Counted from the first letter of the stretch, positions 1 through 9,326 are shown. The stretch: 64,000 bases of DNA from Veillonella sp. T11011-6 (GCF_002959755.1 NZ_PPCW01000004.1:496001-560000), one strand, 5' to 3'. Made by a program: numbers and translations. Notes: a model not told the origin generated them from the letters alone.

Positions 1-477
1 TTCCATCGGCAATTGGCCCCAACGATTTGGCTCTGGCAAGCGCAAGAAACTTTCATTAGTACGCAACACCTTATCCCGATTGATCGCTATATAAGGCGTC
101 ACCATGCTCGCCGTTGAGGCCGTTTGCATGATGTCGTTTGTGAAAGCTTTCACTTGGTTTTTATTATTTAGATTTTCATTGGTTAGCATAACGCCGCTCA
201 CACGGTATTTCCTGATGACGTCCTTTTGGGACTGTCCTACCGTGCTGCCATGAAGGCTAATCATCATCAGCTGTCCTATCTTGTCCTCTTGAGACATAGC
301 CCCGAGCCAGGTATTTACCTTCTCAGGGACAGGCTTGTCTGATTGCATGACGGCCCGATACGACACAGTGCGTACCTCTTCCTGCTCTGCCTGACTCTCA
401 TGCTGGCATCCCGCAGTACCGATGGCGGCGACAATCAAGGCCATGCCACATAGGGCACGCCGTAAAAACAAGTTCAT
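1..477 (-). CDS. Glycoside hydrolase family 3-like lipoprotein (partial)
   Basis: The 3' part lies beyond the window; 159 codons are visible. A type II signal peptide is evident: positive N-terminus, hydrophobic core and a lipobox ending GTAGC, so the protein is probably anchored in a membrane. The following region (about residues 58-130) resembles the N-terminal barrel of GH3 beta-N-acetylhexosaminidases (NagZ): an EDKIGQLMMISL helix, a KYRVSGVML strand and a PYIAI strand. The usual acidic Asp-Gln-Glu-Gly-Gly segment after that strand is not seen; NRDKVLR occupies the place, so activity is doubtful. The ATG follows an AGGAGAG ribosome site. The 14-base palindrome GTGAAAGCTTTCAC lies within the gene. 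Family assignment is an inference from a fragment. Confidence 0.6.
   Translation of the reverse strand, partial: MNLFLRRALCGMALIVAAIGTAGCQHESQAEQEEVRTVSYRAVMQSDKPVPEKVNTWLGAMSQEDKIGQLMMISLHGSTVGQSQKDVIRKYRVSGVMLTNENLNNKNQVKAFTNDIMQTASTASMVTPYIAINRDKVLRTNESFLRLPEPNRWGQLPME
140..153. repeat. Palindromic pair of the GTGAAAG word
   Basis: GTGAAAG and its complement abut to form the perfect palindrome GTGAAAGCTTTCAC inside the GH3-like gene. It is one of several inverted pairs of the dispersed word discussed in the findings. Confidence 0.7.
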
Positions 478-892
478 CTCTCCTATAAACTCCTTGTCAT
501 ACTCTCTTACATGATACCTTTCTATATATTATACACTATATAATTCATCTTTTCCTCATGTGAAAGCTAATTTTCTATATCAATTTATCATAATAAAGTT
601 ATAAAGTAGTAGTAACAATTAATATAAAAGGTAATTCATACATATAACATATATAAAACTATAAGAAGGTTATACATAAAAATCCTACGAATCGCATGTA
701 AGATGACACTCAGTAGTCAATATCTACACAAGTATCAAGTCACTCATGACCCGTAGGATTTATTTCTGTTTAGTTAGTTACCCATATACCAGTCTAACTA
801 TACTAATGTATGTATGTATGTATGGATGTATTCATCGCCAGAATACATTCGATACGACTCGTACTGAGCAAATTAGCTAATGTATAAAACTA
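478..892. other. Intergenic region with a hairpin and an ATGT microsatellite
   Basis: No gene is seen. A 10-bp stem (AAATCCTACG at about 678 and CGTAGGATTT at about 752) encloses some 65 bases; its function is unknown. An ATGT tetranucleotide run occupies 806-824. A short GCTAAT/ATTAGC hairpin at 875-896 overlaps the end of the hydrogenase gene. One GTGAAAG word is at 560. The remainder is AT-rich without clear signals. Confidence 0.5.
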
Positions 893-2323
893 TTAGCCCT
901 TGTATTTAGGGGATGTTGGGCATGTTTCAGGTGTTACGTCTTTGCGATCACCAAGCACCGCGCTACGGTCTGTGTAATGTGTATGCAATAATTCGTGTGC
1001 CTTGTGGCCCAATGGTTCGCCTAAGAAGTCTTTGTACAATGCTTGGATTTCTGGGTTTTCATAAGAAGCAACCCATTTGTAGTTCGCATCAGCTTCGTAA
1101 AGGCCGCCGATACGAGCTTCCTTAGTTTTCACAGCTTGAGGCAATTTAGTGCGCGGTTGACCACCGCCACCAATACAACCACCTGGGCACGCCATAACTT
1201 CGATGAAGTCATAGTGTTTGTCGCTGTCTTTCAACGCATTAAGGAAGTCACGTGTATTTTTACCGCCATGTACTACAGCAACGGACAATGTAACGTCATC
1301 ACCTAATTGAACAGTTGCCTCTTTAACGCCTTCCATACCACGAACGTCTTCGAGGTGAGTCAAAGCATATGGAGGTGGCTCTTTGTCAGTGATGAGCTTG
1401 TACGCTGTACGCATAGCCGCTTCCATAACACCACCAGTGTTACCGAAGATGATGGATGCACCAGTTTCCATACCGATTAAGTCATCGAATTGGGACTCTT
1501 CAATGGCATTGAAGTCGAGGTTTTCCTCTTGGATCCAACGGATGAACTCACGAGTTGTAATGGAAATGTCTGTATCCATGCCAAGGGATTCGTCATCATA
1601 GAAACGAGCCGCTGCATTTTCTTCTTCTCGTTTTGTTTCTGCTTTTTTAGCAGTACAAGGGTTTACAGATACAGATACGATGTTGCTAGGATTAATGCCT
1701 TTTTTCTCAGCAAAGTATGTTTTAATCATAGCCGCTTCCATAGCGATACAAGAACGTGTGGAAGACAAGTTAGGAATCAATTCAGGGAAGTAGATTTCCG
1801 CAAAGCGTACCCACGCTGGGCAGCAGCTTGTGAACTGAGGAATTTGACCGCCAGTTTTAAGACGTTCTACAAGCTCAGATGCTTCTTCCATAATCGTTAA
1901 GTCTGCACCAAAGTTAGTGTCTACTACATAGTCCGCACCTAATGCACGCAAAGCACCAACCATTTTTCCTTCAAGGAATGTACCTGGTTCGTAGCCGAAG
2001 CCTTCACCGATAGCTACGCGCACAGCTGGTGCTGTTTGAATAACCACGATTTTTTCAGGGTCTGCAAGAGCTGCTTTCACCTTTTCAAGCTCGGATTTAG
2101 CATGCATGGAGTCGAATGGACATGCAGCCGCACATTGACCACAGTGGATACATACAGGCACGTCACCGTTTGCATCGAGATCGTAGTAGTCGAGTACGCT
2201 CATTACGTCCGCACAAGCACGACGGCATAACGTACAGTTTTTACACTTGGAAATGTCGTGATAAATGGATGGATTGTCGAGCGCAATCGGCACACGTTTA
2301 TCGATAAATTCGTATTGAGACAT
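893..2323 (-). CDS. hydA: Monomeric [FeFe] hydrogenase
   Basis: Catalyses reversible proton reduction to H2, normally with reduced ferredoxin during fermentation. Two 4Fe-4S ferredoxin motifs lie at residues 27-37 (CKNCTLCRRAC) and 58-68 (CIHCGQCAAAC). The H-cluster domain follows: L1 TSCCPAW at 165-171, L2 at about 221-230 (NPCTAKKAET) and L3 near 380 (ACPGGCIGGGGQP). At 476 residues it has the compact two-ferredoxin layout known from Megasphaera hydrogenase. L2 normally begins MPC; here the Met is replaced by Asn. An upstream in-frame ATG (2341) lies ahead of the GAGGAGG ribosome site, so ATG 2323 was chosen. The maturase hydF is at 22.2 kb; hydE and hydG are not in the window. Confidence 0.93.
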   Translation of the reverse strand: MSQYEFIDKRVPIALDNPSIYHDISKCKNCTLCRRACADVMSVLDYYDLDANGDVPVCIHCGQCAAACPFDSMHAKSELEKVKAALADPEKIVVIQTAPAVRVAIGEGFGYEPGTFLEGKMVGALRALGADYVVDTNFGADLTIMEEASELVERLKTGGQIPQFTSCCPAWVRFAEIYFPELIPNLSSTRSCIAMEAAMIKTYFAEKKGINPSNIVSVSVNPCTAKKAETKREEENAAARFYDDESLGMDTDISITTREFIRWIQEENLDFNAIEESQFDDLIGMETGASIIFGNTGGVMEAAMRTAYKLITDKEPPPYALTHLEDVRGMEGVKEATVQLGDDVTLSVAVVHGGKNTRDFLNALKDSDKHYDFIEVMACPGGCIGGGGQPRTKLPQAVKTKEARIGGLYEADANYKWVASYENPEIQALYKDFLGEPLGHKAHELLHTHYTDRSAVLGDRKDVTPETCPTSPKYKG

Positions 2324-2461
2324 GAGGACCTCCTCTAACAAACTAAAACTATCAAACCTTTTGGGAAATTAGTCCAAACTACAGAGCACTGTGCTCAAGG
2401 CGTACTTCCACATCTTACCTTTAGTATACGCTATGGTGAAAGTTTATACTATGTAGAAATG

Positions 2462-2477
2462 TTACACTTTTGTGCAA
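2462..2477. promoter_or_regulatory. Inverted repeat upstream of hydA, possible operator
   Basis: TTACACTTTTGTGCAA has dyad symmetry (TTxCAC-N4-GTGxAA), 139 bases upstream of the hydA start. Its shape recalls redox-regulator operators such as Rex sites, but the spacing differs from the usual TTGTGA-N6-TCACAA, so the regulator is not identified. Confidence 0.3.
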
Positions 2478-2730
2478 AATTATGGTCAATCAACCCTCTC
2501 TAGATACCATAATATTGCGCATGAAATTATAAGTGACATTATGAGTGACATTCTATATGACATTGTACGTCAGTATATTTCAACAAGATAGAAATTACAT
2601 AAATGCGTAATAATATTCCCATTGTACCACGAATGAGTAAATAATTCACCAACTTTTCGGGAATTAAAACAAAAGAAAACCGCACGTCAATTTAAATAAA
2701 AACGTACATCAATTTAAATAAAAGAAAAAA

Positions 2731-2756
2731 CGCACGCCCTCTAATGAGAACGTGCG
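2731..2756 (-). terminator. Rho-independent terminator of the first small secreted gene
   Basis: Read on the minus strand, a CGCACG/CGTGCG stem is followed by a run of six T, downstream of the gene ending at 2801. Confidence 0.7.
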
Positions 2757-2800
2757 TGTGTGAAGCTTTCACAAAGAATCATAACCCTCTGCGGATCAGA

Positions 2801-3175
2801 TTATTTGTCACCCCAGATAAGTGTGTACACAGCGTATGCAGGAGTGCCTTGTTCAACCTTACGAGTAGATTTGTTAGGTTGTTCTTCTTTCACAACATAA
2901 CCTTGAGGGTTGTAAAGAGTAACCTTAACGTCTTTTACTTCGCGTTTTTTGTGGTTGAACTCTTCAGTTACGATGTAGTGGTAACCTTCATAGTCCATAG
3001 CTTTGATGTCCAAAGTAGCTTTTTTGTCATCTTTTTTAACAGAATCGTTATCGATTGACCAAGTGATACCATTGCTATCTGTACCAACAGTATACCAATT
3101 TGCCGCATCAACACTACCGATACCACCAATGAATAAAGCGCCTGCTGCCAAAACAGCTGCCAATGTTTTTTTCAT
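2801..3175 (-). CDS. Small secreted protein, paralogue 1
   Basis: A 124-residue protein with a Sec signal peptide (MKKTLAAVLAAGALFIGG..VDAA). The mature part shows the pattern shared with the products at 4609-4974 and 5324-5695: WY near the N-terminus, then IDNDSVKKDD, an alternating AT-L-IK strand, a Tyr-rich strand, a Lys/Arg turn and YNPQGYV. This recalls the surface-adhesin E fold (short beta protein with an IDxxSI-K motif), but that is only a resemblance. The longer reading frame from 3262 is rejected because GAGAGGT lies just before ATG 3175. Probably periplasmic or surface exposed; function unknown. Confidence 0.75.
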   Translation of the reverse strand: MKKTLAAVLAAGALFIGGIGSVDAANWYTVGTDSNGITWSIDNDSVKKDDKKATLDIKAMDYEGYHYIVTEEFNHKKREVKDVKVTLYNPQGYVVKEEQPNKSTRKVEQGTPAYAVYTLIWGDK

Positions 3176-3286
3176 ATTTTTACCTCTCGAATTAAATACA
3201 AGAATATAAAATCTAGTATATTCGATAAAACTAAATATTTTATGAAAGACAAACGTACTCAATTATTAGAATATCTATTATAAACA

Positions 3287-4330
3287 TTAAGACTTCACAT
3301 AATAGGTAGACCGTCCTCCTCCTTTACGTTGAATATGGCCATCCTTCACAAGGGTACGTATAGTGCCTTCAATGGAACTATCACTGAGATTTGGACACCA
3401 TTCTCTAATATCTTGCTTTGTAAAAGCCCCTAAATGTCTATCGATAGCTGCTTTCACCTGATCCATTGCTGAACCACTATTTGCCAGTATAGAACTGCGA
3501 TCCTCAAAGTCATGATATGCGGCTAACAGCATTTGTAACCAATAGCGAATAAACGATATCGGGCAGGAACTTTCATCATACCAAGGATCACTAGACTCGC
3601 GTAAAGCAGCGTAATACATATCCTTATGTCTTGCAATCTTGGCCTCTAACGATACATATTTACCTACCATAAAGCCGCTACGATACAGCAATAATGTTGT
3701 TAACAAACGGCTCATACGTCCATTCCCGTCATTAAATGGGTGAATACATAAGAAATCATGTATAAAAATAGGAATAGCTAGAAGTGGCTCCACCTCTCCA
3801 TTACCTACAACACGATTATATTCAGCACAAATCTGGTCGAGAGCCTCCGCCGTTTCATAAGGCGCTAGGGGAGTGAACAACACCTCTGTACGTCCATCGG
3901 GATAGGTAGCACTAATATAATTTTGTACACTCTTTAACTGTCCACCGCGGGCATTGAACTGGTAATTATACAAAATCTTGTGTAACTGCAAAATATGATT
4001 CCGAGACAAGGATATAGAATCATAACTTTCATGGATAACATTTAAGGCATCACGATACCCCATAATCTCCTGCTCATCCCTATTTCGAGGCGTAGTCTTA
4101 TCAGCTACCAACTGCCGAAGGCGCGTACTCGTCGTCACAATCCCTTCAATCGCATTCGACGCCTCTGTACTCTGTACCTTTGCCAACTCTACAAGAGAAT
4201 CTAGTATAGCAGGACTCTGTGAAAGCAAAACCTCCTCCTTGCCATTCGCCCTATAAATCCCTGCAATTAGACTTAAAATATCCATATCCCACGACAAAGA
4301 CTGAATCCGACCATACTCAAAACGACGCAT
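3287..4330 (-). CDS. Fic-domain AMP transferase, class II autoinhibited
   Basis: About 347 residues. The Fic core motif HPFNDGNGR lies at residues 197-205, with the catalytic His and the phosphate-binding loop intact. The inhibitory helix motif (S/T)xxxE(G/N) is present as SNAIEG at 58-63, N-terminal to the core, which defines a class II Fic protein held inactive until the Glu is displaced. The C-terminal 60 residues look like a winged helix. Such proteins transfer AMP to target hydroxyls; the target here is unknown. GGAGG lies 7 bases before ATG 4330, so the GTG at 4336 is rejected. It lies between two members of the small secreted family. Confidence 0.88.
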   Translation of the reverse strand: MRRFEYGRIQSLSWDMDILSLIAGIYRANGKEEVLLSQSPAILDSLVELAKVQSTEASNAIEGIVTTSTRLRQLVADKTTPRNRDEQEIMGYRDALNVIHESYDSISLSRNHILQLHKILYNYQFNARGGQLKSVQNYISATYPDGRTEVLFTPLAPYETAEALDQICAEYNRVVGNGEVEPLLAIPIFIHDFLCIHPFNDGNGRMSRLLTTLLLYRSGFMVGKYVSLEAKIARHKDMYYAALRESSDPWYDESSCPISFIRYWLQMLLAAYHDFEDRSSILANSGSAMDQVKAAIDRHLGAFTKQDIREWCPNLSDSSIEGTIRTLVKDGHIQRKGGGRSTYYVKS

Positions 4331-4461
4331 ACACACACCTCCATTTCCTTCTAATCCCTTATAAATAAAATTATTCCCTTAAATTATACCATAAAATAAG
4401 GGAATAAATAATTTGGATATATTTAATCATACGTGCAGAAAGGATTCTATCTCTTTGAGAC

Positions 4462-4480
4462 CGACTTAGGTAACTACTCC
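4462..4480 (+). repeat. Partial copy of the GACT/TGGA hairpin core
   Basis: CGACTTAGGTAACTA matches the core at 4547, but the TGGAG half is replaced by CTCCC and no clear long stem flanks it. Probably a decayed copy of the hairpin family. Confidence 0.4.
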
Positions 4481-4498
4481 CAAATGTAGTTTTGGAAA

Positions 4499-4608
4499 GA
4501 TTTCCTCATTAGGCTATGAGAAAACGGGTGGATATATCTCTAAGGGCGACTTAGGTAACTATGGAGACCGAAGAGATATATCCACCCGTTCATAACTGAA
4601 GAGGAAAT
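4499..4608. repeat. GACT/TGGA hairpin element A
   Basis: A perfect 19-bp stem (4523-4541 with 4572-4590) is flanked by an imperfect outer stem (TTTCCTC...CTATG with CATAACTGAAGAGGAAA). The apical 30 bases contain GACT, a TAG/CTA mini-stem and TGGAG. It lies between two minus-strand genes, with the core motif reading on the plus strand. Member of the family described in the findings. Confidence 0.75.
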
Positions 4609-4974
4609 TTACCAAATCAAGTGATACACGCGATCTAGATTACTTCCGTCTTGTATTTGTACTTTTGTATTTGCCAATGTTTCAGAACCAATCATATAGC
4701 CTTGTGGGTTATATGTAGCAACATCAATGAGCTGTACTGTTTTATCAGCACGGTTGAATGTCATTGTATAAATGGAGTGATCTCCATTTGGATCTACAAT
4801 CTTCAGGCGCAATGTAGCACGAGCATCGTTTTTATCAACAGAGTCATTGTCGATATAGCCAGTACGACCATATTGATCCGTATCAAGAGCATACCAACTT
4901 TCAGCATGAGACACGCCCACACCAGCACTGAATAATAACCCGGCTACCGCTAAACAGGCAAACCATTTTTTCAT
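4609..4974 (-). CDS. Small secreted protein, paralogue 2
   Basis: A 121-residue protein with a Sec signal peptide (MKKWFACLAVAGLLFSAGVGVSHA). The mature part again carries SWYALDTDQYGR, IDNDSVDKND, ATLRLKIVDPNG, a YTMTFNR strand and YNPQGYM, aligning along its length with the proteins at 2801-3175 and 5324-5695. It ends in LIW, as paralogue 1 ends LIWGDK and paralogue 3 ALWGK. There are no Cys in the mature part, so no disulfides. AGGAGAGAATAGTT precedes the ATG. Function unknown; the family pattern and export signal suggest an envelope or surface role. Confidence 0.75.
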   Translation of the reverse strand: MKKWFACLAVAGLLFSAGVGVSHAESWYALDTDQYGRTGYIDNDSVDKNDARATLRLKIVDPNGDHSIYTMTFNRADKTVQLIDVATYNPQGYMIGSETLANTKVQIQDGSNLDRVYHLIW

Positions 4975-5323
4975 AACTATTCTCTCCTGACTATAAAATT
5001 CAAATAACTATGCAATCTGCATACCATAAATTCCCTACGCCTTCATTATAACACCATAATTGCATATTACTAATAAAAACTCTATAAACTGCATAATTAA
5101 TATAAATCTATTAAGGACGATGTGCTGAGTCCTATGGGCTTTGATAATATAACGTATTTGATGACTGATATTCGCCCTGTAAGGTCAACAAAACATAGAA
5201 AGCCCCGAACTGTTCTGAAAACGACTTCGGTCACTATGGAGGCTTTCAGGATAGTTCGGGGCCAAATACGTTCTGAGTATCTAAATAAACAGAGCGAATA
5301 TAAGCTTCTATTAAATTGTTGGA
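4975..5323. other. Intergenic region holding hairpin element B
   Basis: Apart from hairpin element B (listed separately) and AT-rich sequence upstream of paralogue 2 that should contain its promoter, nothing is recognised. No open frame here has a convincing ribosome site. Confidence 0.5.
5151..5272. repeat. GACT/TGGA hairpin element B
   Basis: The inner stem pairs 5202-5220 with 5244-5262 (19 positions, two mismatches). The outer stem pairs AACGTATTTG (5151-5160) with CAAATACGTT (5263-5272). The apical loop contains GACTTCGGTCACTATGGAG. Flanking genes are both on the minus strand; the core reads on the plus strand. Confidence 0.75.
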
Positions 5324-5695
5324 TTATTTACCCCATAGGGCCTTCATAACTTCCGCACCCATGGTATCTTCTTCAATTTTTGTAGGTTTTTGTGCTTCTT
5401 TGCTGGACAATAGTGCTACGCCTGCAGCGCTGTATACTGTTGTATCAAGTTCTGTCCATGTTTTTTCTTTACGGTCAATGCGCACTGTATAGATGTATGT
5501 GAAGCCTTCTACATTGTTAATTTTAACAAGTACTGTAGCCGCATCATCTGTTTTGTATACAGATGCATTATCGATGAACCATGCTGCATCGTCAGCATCA
5601 GCATCGATGTAGTACCAATCAGCAGCACTAGCTTGACCAAAGCCGCCTAAGAATAAAACCCCTGCTGCAAACATAGCAGCTAACCATTTTTTCAT
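5324..5695 (-). CDS. Small secreted protein, paralogue 3
   Basis: A 123-residue protein with a Sec signal peptide (MKKWLAAMFAAGVLFLGG..ASA). It shares with the other two copies the WYYIDAD start, IDNASVYKTDD, AT-LVKI, a YIYTVRI strand and a late Tyr-Ser-Ala-Ala-Gly segment in place of YNPQGY, so it is the most divergent copy. An in-frame ATG at 5743 is rejected because AAGGAG lies just before ATG 5695. It lies 76 bases downstream of gyrA on the same strand and may be transcribed from its own promoter in that gap or by readthrough. Function unknown. Confidence 0.75.
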   Translation of the reverse strand: MKKWLAAMFAAGVLFLGGFGQASAADWYYIDADADDAAWFIDNASVYKTDDAATVLVKINNVEGFTYIYTVRIDRKEKTWTELDTTVYSAAGVALLSSKEAQKPTKIEEDTMGAEVMKALWGK

Positions 5696-5771
5696 ATCTA
5701 AACTCCTTAACGCTAGAGACGACCATCTAAGATGGCCGCCCATAGTTTCTTACATATACTATTAATACAAA

Positions 5772-8243
5772 TTATTCTGCTTCTTCGTCTTCGATTTCAG
5801 CACCTGGAATAACAGCAATACTAGCTACTTTATCACCTTCATCAAGGTTTTGTGTTTTTACACCAGAAATAGCTTTGCCTTTCTTCACAGCAATATCGTT
5901 CATGTTGAAGCGGATGATTTTGCCTTGTTCAGAGATAAGCATAACTTCATCATCGTTATGAACTACTTCTACGGCAACTACGTCACCTGTCTTGTTCGTA
6001 ATCTTGAAGTTCTTAGAACCTTTACCACCGCGTTTTTGCAATGTGTAAGCTTCCGCATCATTGCGTTTACCGAAACCTTCTTCGGAGATTGTAAACACTT
6101 GAGCTTCGCTTTCATCAGCATTAAGAACACCTGCGCCTACAACTACGTCGCCAGTATTAAGTTTAATGCCGCGTACACCGTGAGCCGCACGTTTCATGAG
6201 ACGTACGTCACTTTCACTGAAACGAATAGCGATACCCAATTTAGTACCTAGCAAGATGTCTTGGCTACCATTCGTTACGTTAACGGAAATCAAGTGATCC
6301 CCTTCGTCGAGGTTGATAGCGTTGAGACCAGAACGACGGATGTTGCGATATTCTTCGATAGCTGTACGTTTTACAACGCCGAACTCAGTAACCATGAATA
6401 AGTTTACATCCTCATGGATACGTTCAAGGTCGATCATAGTTGTAACAGATTCGCCTACAGCAAGTGGCAACACGTTAACCATAGCGGTACCGCGAGAATT
6501 ACGGGAACCTGCTTCTGGCACTTCGTATGCTTTCAGGCGGTATGTACGGCCAGTGGACGTGAAGAACAACAATGTATTATGCGTACGAACATGCATAATT
6601 TGCGTTACATAATCGTCTTCCTTCGTCTTCATGCCGATAACGCCAGCGCCACCTTTATGTTGGTTGCGATATACGTTCGCGTTCATCCGTTTGATATAAC
6701 CTTGTTTAGTCAAGGTAATAACCATCTCTTCGTCAGCGATGAGGTCTTCTACATCAAGGTCGGACGTATCGATTGTGATTTCAGAACGACGAGGATCGCC
6801 GTATTTCTTCTTCATATCTTCTAGTTCTTCTTTGATGATTTGACGTTGACGCGCTTCGCTAGCCAAGATAGCTTTCAAATCTTCGATCAATGCCAACAAT
6901 TCCTTGTATTCTTCTTCGATTTTTTCGCGTTCCAAGCCTGTTAAACGGCGTAGACGCATGTCGAGGATGGCTACTGCTTGTTTTTCTGAAAGCCCGAATT
7001 TTTGCATCAATGCGTTACGTGCAATTTCGTCAGTTTGGGAACTGCGGATTGTAGCGATCACTTCATCGATGTGGTCGAGGGCGATCAACAAGCCTTCCAA
7101 GATGTGAGCACGCGCTTCGGCTTTGTTAAGCTCGAATTGTGTACGGCGTACGATAACATCAAGGCGATGATCTAAGTAATAACCCAATACTTCTTTCAAA
7201 TTCAATACGCGAGGATGACCATCTACGAGGGCTAACATAATCACGCCGAAAGATTCTTGAAGTTGAGTGTGTTTATATAATTTGTTAAGTACGATATCTG
7301 GTTGCACATCAGCGCGCAATTCGATAACGATGCGCATACCTTGACGGTCAGATTCGTCGCGAAGTGCTGTGATACCATCAATTACCTTGTCGCGGCTCAA
7401 ATTCGCAATTGTTTCGATAACGCGAGCCTTGTTAACTTGGTATGGGATCTCAGTCACTACGATTTTATGCTTGCCCTTCGCCATTTCTTCAATGGTTGCA
7501 CGAGCGCGCATTTTTACGCTACCACGACCTGTGGAGTACGCTTTTTTAATACCTTCCCGGCCCAAAATGAGCGCCCCTGTCGGGAAGTCTGGACCTTTGA
7601 TTTGTGTCATCAATTCGTCCACAGTTACCTCTGGGTTATCGATGAGCATTGTAAGGCCATTACATACTTCGTTAAGGTTGTGCGGTGGAATATTTGTCGC
7701 CATCCCTACGGCGATACCGCTGGAACCATTGATGAGAAGATTTGGGATCTTCGCTGGCAATACTGTTGGTTCTTGCAAGCTTTCATCATAGTTCGGCATG
7801 AAATCAACAGTTTCCTTGTCGATATCAGCAAGCATTTCTTGCGTAATTTTTGCCATACGTACTTCGGTATAACGCATCGCAGCAGCACTATCGCCATCGA
7901 TGGAGCCAAAGTTACCATGGCCGTCTACCAAGAGGTAGCGCGTATTGAAATCTTGCGCCAAACGTACAGTCGCGTCGTAAACGGAACTATCACCATGTGG
8001 ATGATACTTACCGAGTACGTCACCGACGATACGAGCGGATTTCTTGTACGGTTTATTTGGCGTCATGCCTGTTTCGTGCATCGCGTACAAAATACGACGA
8101 TGAACTGGTTTCAAGCCGTCACGCACATCTGGAAGAGCACGCATTACGATTACGGACATCGCATAATCGATATAAGCGTTCTTCATTTCTTTATCAATCT
8201 GAACGGGATGAATATTCCCGTGGGACCATTGTTGGTCTGCCAC
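5772..8243 (-). CDS. gyrA: DNA gyrase subunit A
   Basis: The breakage-reunion subunit of the enzyme that introduces negative supercoils. It has 823 residues, normal for the family. The active-site Tyr is Y125 in AAMRYTEVR. The quinolone-resistance region reads [10 protein letters not shown], with Ser86 and Asp90 at the positions equal to E. coli 83 and 87, that is, the susceptible residues. The C-terminal beta-pinwheel carries a GyrA box (KRGGKGS), and the tail is acidic (IEDEEAE), as is common in gyrases. gyrB is not adjacent but lies at 46.5 kb on the other side of oriC, unlike Bacillus, where the two are neighbours. Confidence 0.98.
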   Translation of the reverse strand: MADQQWSHGNIHPVQIDKEMKNAYIDYAMSVIVMRALPDVRDGLKPVHRRILYAMHETGMTPNKPYKKSARIVGDVLGKYHPHGDSSVYDATVRLAQDFNTRYLLVDGHGNFGSIDGDSAAAMRYTEVRMAKITQEMLADIDKETVDFMPNYDESLQEPTVLPAKIPNLLINGSSGIAVGMATNIPPHNLNEVCNGLTMLIDNPEVTVDELMTQIKGPDFPTGALILGREGIKKAYSTGRGSVKMRARATIEEMAKGKHKIVVTEIPYQVNKARVIETIANLSRDKVIDGITALRDESDRQGMRIVIELRADVQPDIVLNKLYKHTQLQESFGVIMLALVDGHPRVLNLKEVLGYYLDHRLDVIVRRTQFELNKAEARAHILEGLLIALDHIDEVIATIRSSQTDEIARNALMQKFGLSEKQAVAILDMRLRRLTGLEREKIEEEYKELLALIEDLKAILASEARQRQIIKEELEDMKKKYGDPRRSEITIDTSDLDVEDLIADEEMVITLTKQGYIKRMNANVYRNQHKGGAGVIGMKTKEDDYVTQIMHVRTHNTLLFFTSTGRTYRLKAYEVPEAGSRNSRGTAMVNVLPLAVGESVTTMIDLERIHEDVNLFMVTEFGVVKRTAIEEYRNIRRSGLNAINLDEGDHLISVNVTNGSQDILLGTKLGIAIRFSESDVRLMKRAAHGVRGIKLNTGDVVVGAGVLNADESEAQVFTISEEGFGKRNDAEAYTLQKRGGKGSKNFKITNKTGDVVAVEVVHNDDEVMLISEQGKIIRFNMNDIAVKKGKAISGVKTQNLDEGDKVASIAVIPGAEIEDEEAE

Positions 8244-8330
8244 AATCTCACCTCATTTTACTAACACTGATTATAATACATCATAATATTATAGCATTTT
8301 TAAGGGCTAAAGGCTATAAACCCTTTATTA

Positions 8331-9326
8331 TTAACTGTGTTCTTTCACAAATCTATCAAAATCAGAAATTACCTTCTGCTGTGTATTAAATACTTCATAT
8401 TCACTAACAGCTTTCTTCTGTGCTTGTGTCATAGAAATAAGTCCTTTATTTCTTGAGATTTGATACTCATTAAAATCTAAAAACTTATCAACACTTTCAA
8501 TAAAAGCTTTCATAGTAAATGTTTCACGTCGTTCAATAATACGTTCTATATAATCAAAAAATGAGGATATCGTTCGCTCAAGTTGTTCAATTTCTTCAAC
8601 GGATAAATAATTTTTGGCTATAATTACATCTTTTTTATAAATCCGCCCTTCCGGTCCAGATTCCCACGTAGTCAATCCCATATGATCCTTTGTAGCATCT
8701 GCATGACTATGAATGATCTCTGCAGCAGTTTGACCAGTAATAGCATAATGAAACTTATTCCGTATCGTTCCAAAAAATTCTCTAGTAATAGGTGATTGTG
8801 CATCATAATCGATTGCACACGCAGCAAATATATCTGTTACTTGTTGATATATGCGTCGTTCACTAGCGCGAATTGAGCGGACTCTTCGTAGCAATTCTTT
8901 AAAATAATCGTGTCCAAATGAACGTCCATTCTTTAGCATAACATCATCAAGAGCAAAACCTTTGATAATATATTCCCGTAAAACTCCTGTCGCCCAAATT
9001 CGAAATTGAGTTGCCTTTTTGCTATTTACTCGATAACCTACCGCAATGATAGCATCAAGATTATAAAAATTAGTTTGATAAATTTTACCATCTTCAGCAG
9101 TTGTTTCCATTTTGGAAATAACTGCTGATATAACTAGTTCTCCACTTTCAAATATATTCTTCAGATGCTTACTAATAGCAGGTATATTAACATCAAATAG
9201 TTTTGCCATATCTTTTTGTGTCATCCAAAATGTTTCATCTTTGAATAGTACATTCGTGGAAACAGATTCATTCTCTGCTTGATATACAATAACATTTCCT
9301 GTAATCGCATTTTCTAAAGATGTCAT
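8331..9326 (-). CDS. RhuM-family protein
   Basis: A 331-residue protein matching the RhuM (virulence RhuM/cytosolic) family pattern: an N-terminal region with FWMTQKDMAKLFDV and a helix-turn-helix-like ISKHLKNIF, the YNLDAIIAVGYRVNSKKATQFRIWAT core with the VLREYIIKGFALDD segment, then a second half with ERRIYQQVTDIFAACAIDYD and an H-ADA-DHMGLTTW motif. RhuM genes lie on pathogenicity islands and defence-rich regions of many bacteria; the biochemical role is not established. No secretion signal. It lies 87 bases upstream of gyrA, in the same direction but with its own ribosome site. The accessory character suggests acquisition by transfer. Confidence 0.8.
   Translation of the reverse strand: MTSLENAITGNVIVYQAENESVSTNVLFKDETFWMTQKDMAKLFDVNIPAISKHLKNIFESGELVISAVISKMETTAEDGKIYQTNFYNLDAIIAVGYRVNSKKATQFRIWATGVLREYIIKGFALDDVMLKNGRSFGHDYFKELLRRVRSIRASERRIYQQVTDIFAACAIDYDAQSPITREFFGTIRNKFHYAITGQTAAEIIHSHADATKDHMGLTTWESGPEGRIYKKDVIIAKNYLSVEEIEQLERTISSFFDYIERIIERRETFTMKAFIESVDKFLDFNEYQISRNKGLISMTQAQKKAVSEYEVFNTQQKVISDFDRFVKEHS

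Larger units (their letters stand above)
2324..2800. other. Hydrogenase upstream region
   Basis: No gene is seen. It should contain the hydA promoter (minus strand). Visible elements are the palindrome GAGCACTGTGCTC near 2393-2405, the imperfect inverted repeat at 2462-2477, one GTGAAAG word at 2436, three TGACATT repeats near 2534-2564, two copies of the string ATCAATTTAAATAAA or a close relative near 2687-2722, and the terminator of the downstream small secreted gene at 2731-2756. Confidence 0.5.

Noticed and set aside
806-824. ATGT microsatellite as a phase-variable tract
   Set aside because: It lies downstream of hydA and outside any coding frame or promoter I can define, so variation would have no predicted effect.
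7302-8264. A 320-codon plus-strand open frame opposite gyrA
   Set aside because: It is the antisense of the conserved gyrA N-terminal half, has no ribosome site and its product has no domain pattern; it arises from the codon bias of gyrA.
8519-8534. TGTTTCACGT near a RhuM gene as another parS site
   Set aside because: Only the left half matches; the right half reads CGTTC instead of GAAACA, and there is no dyad.
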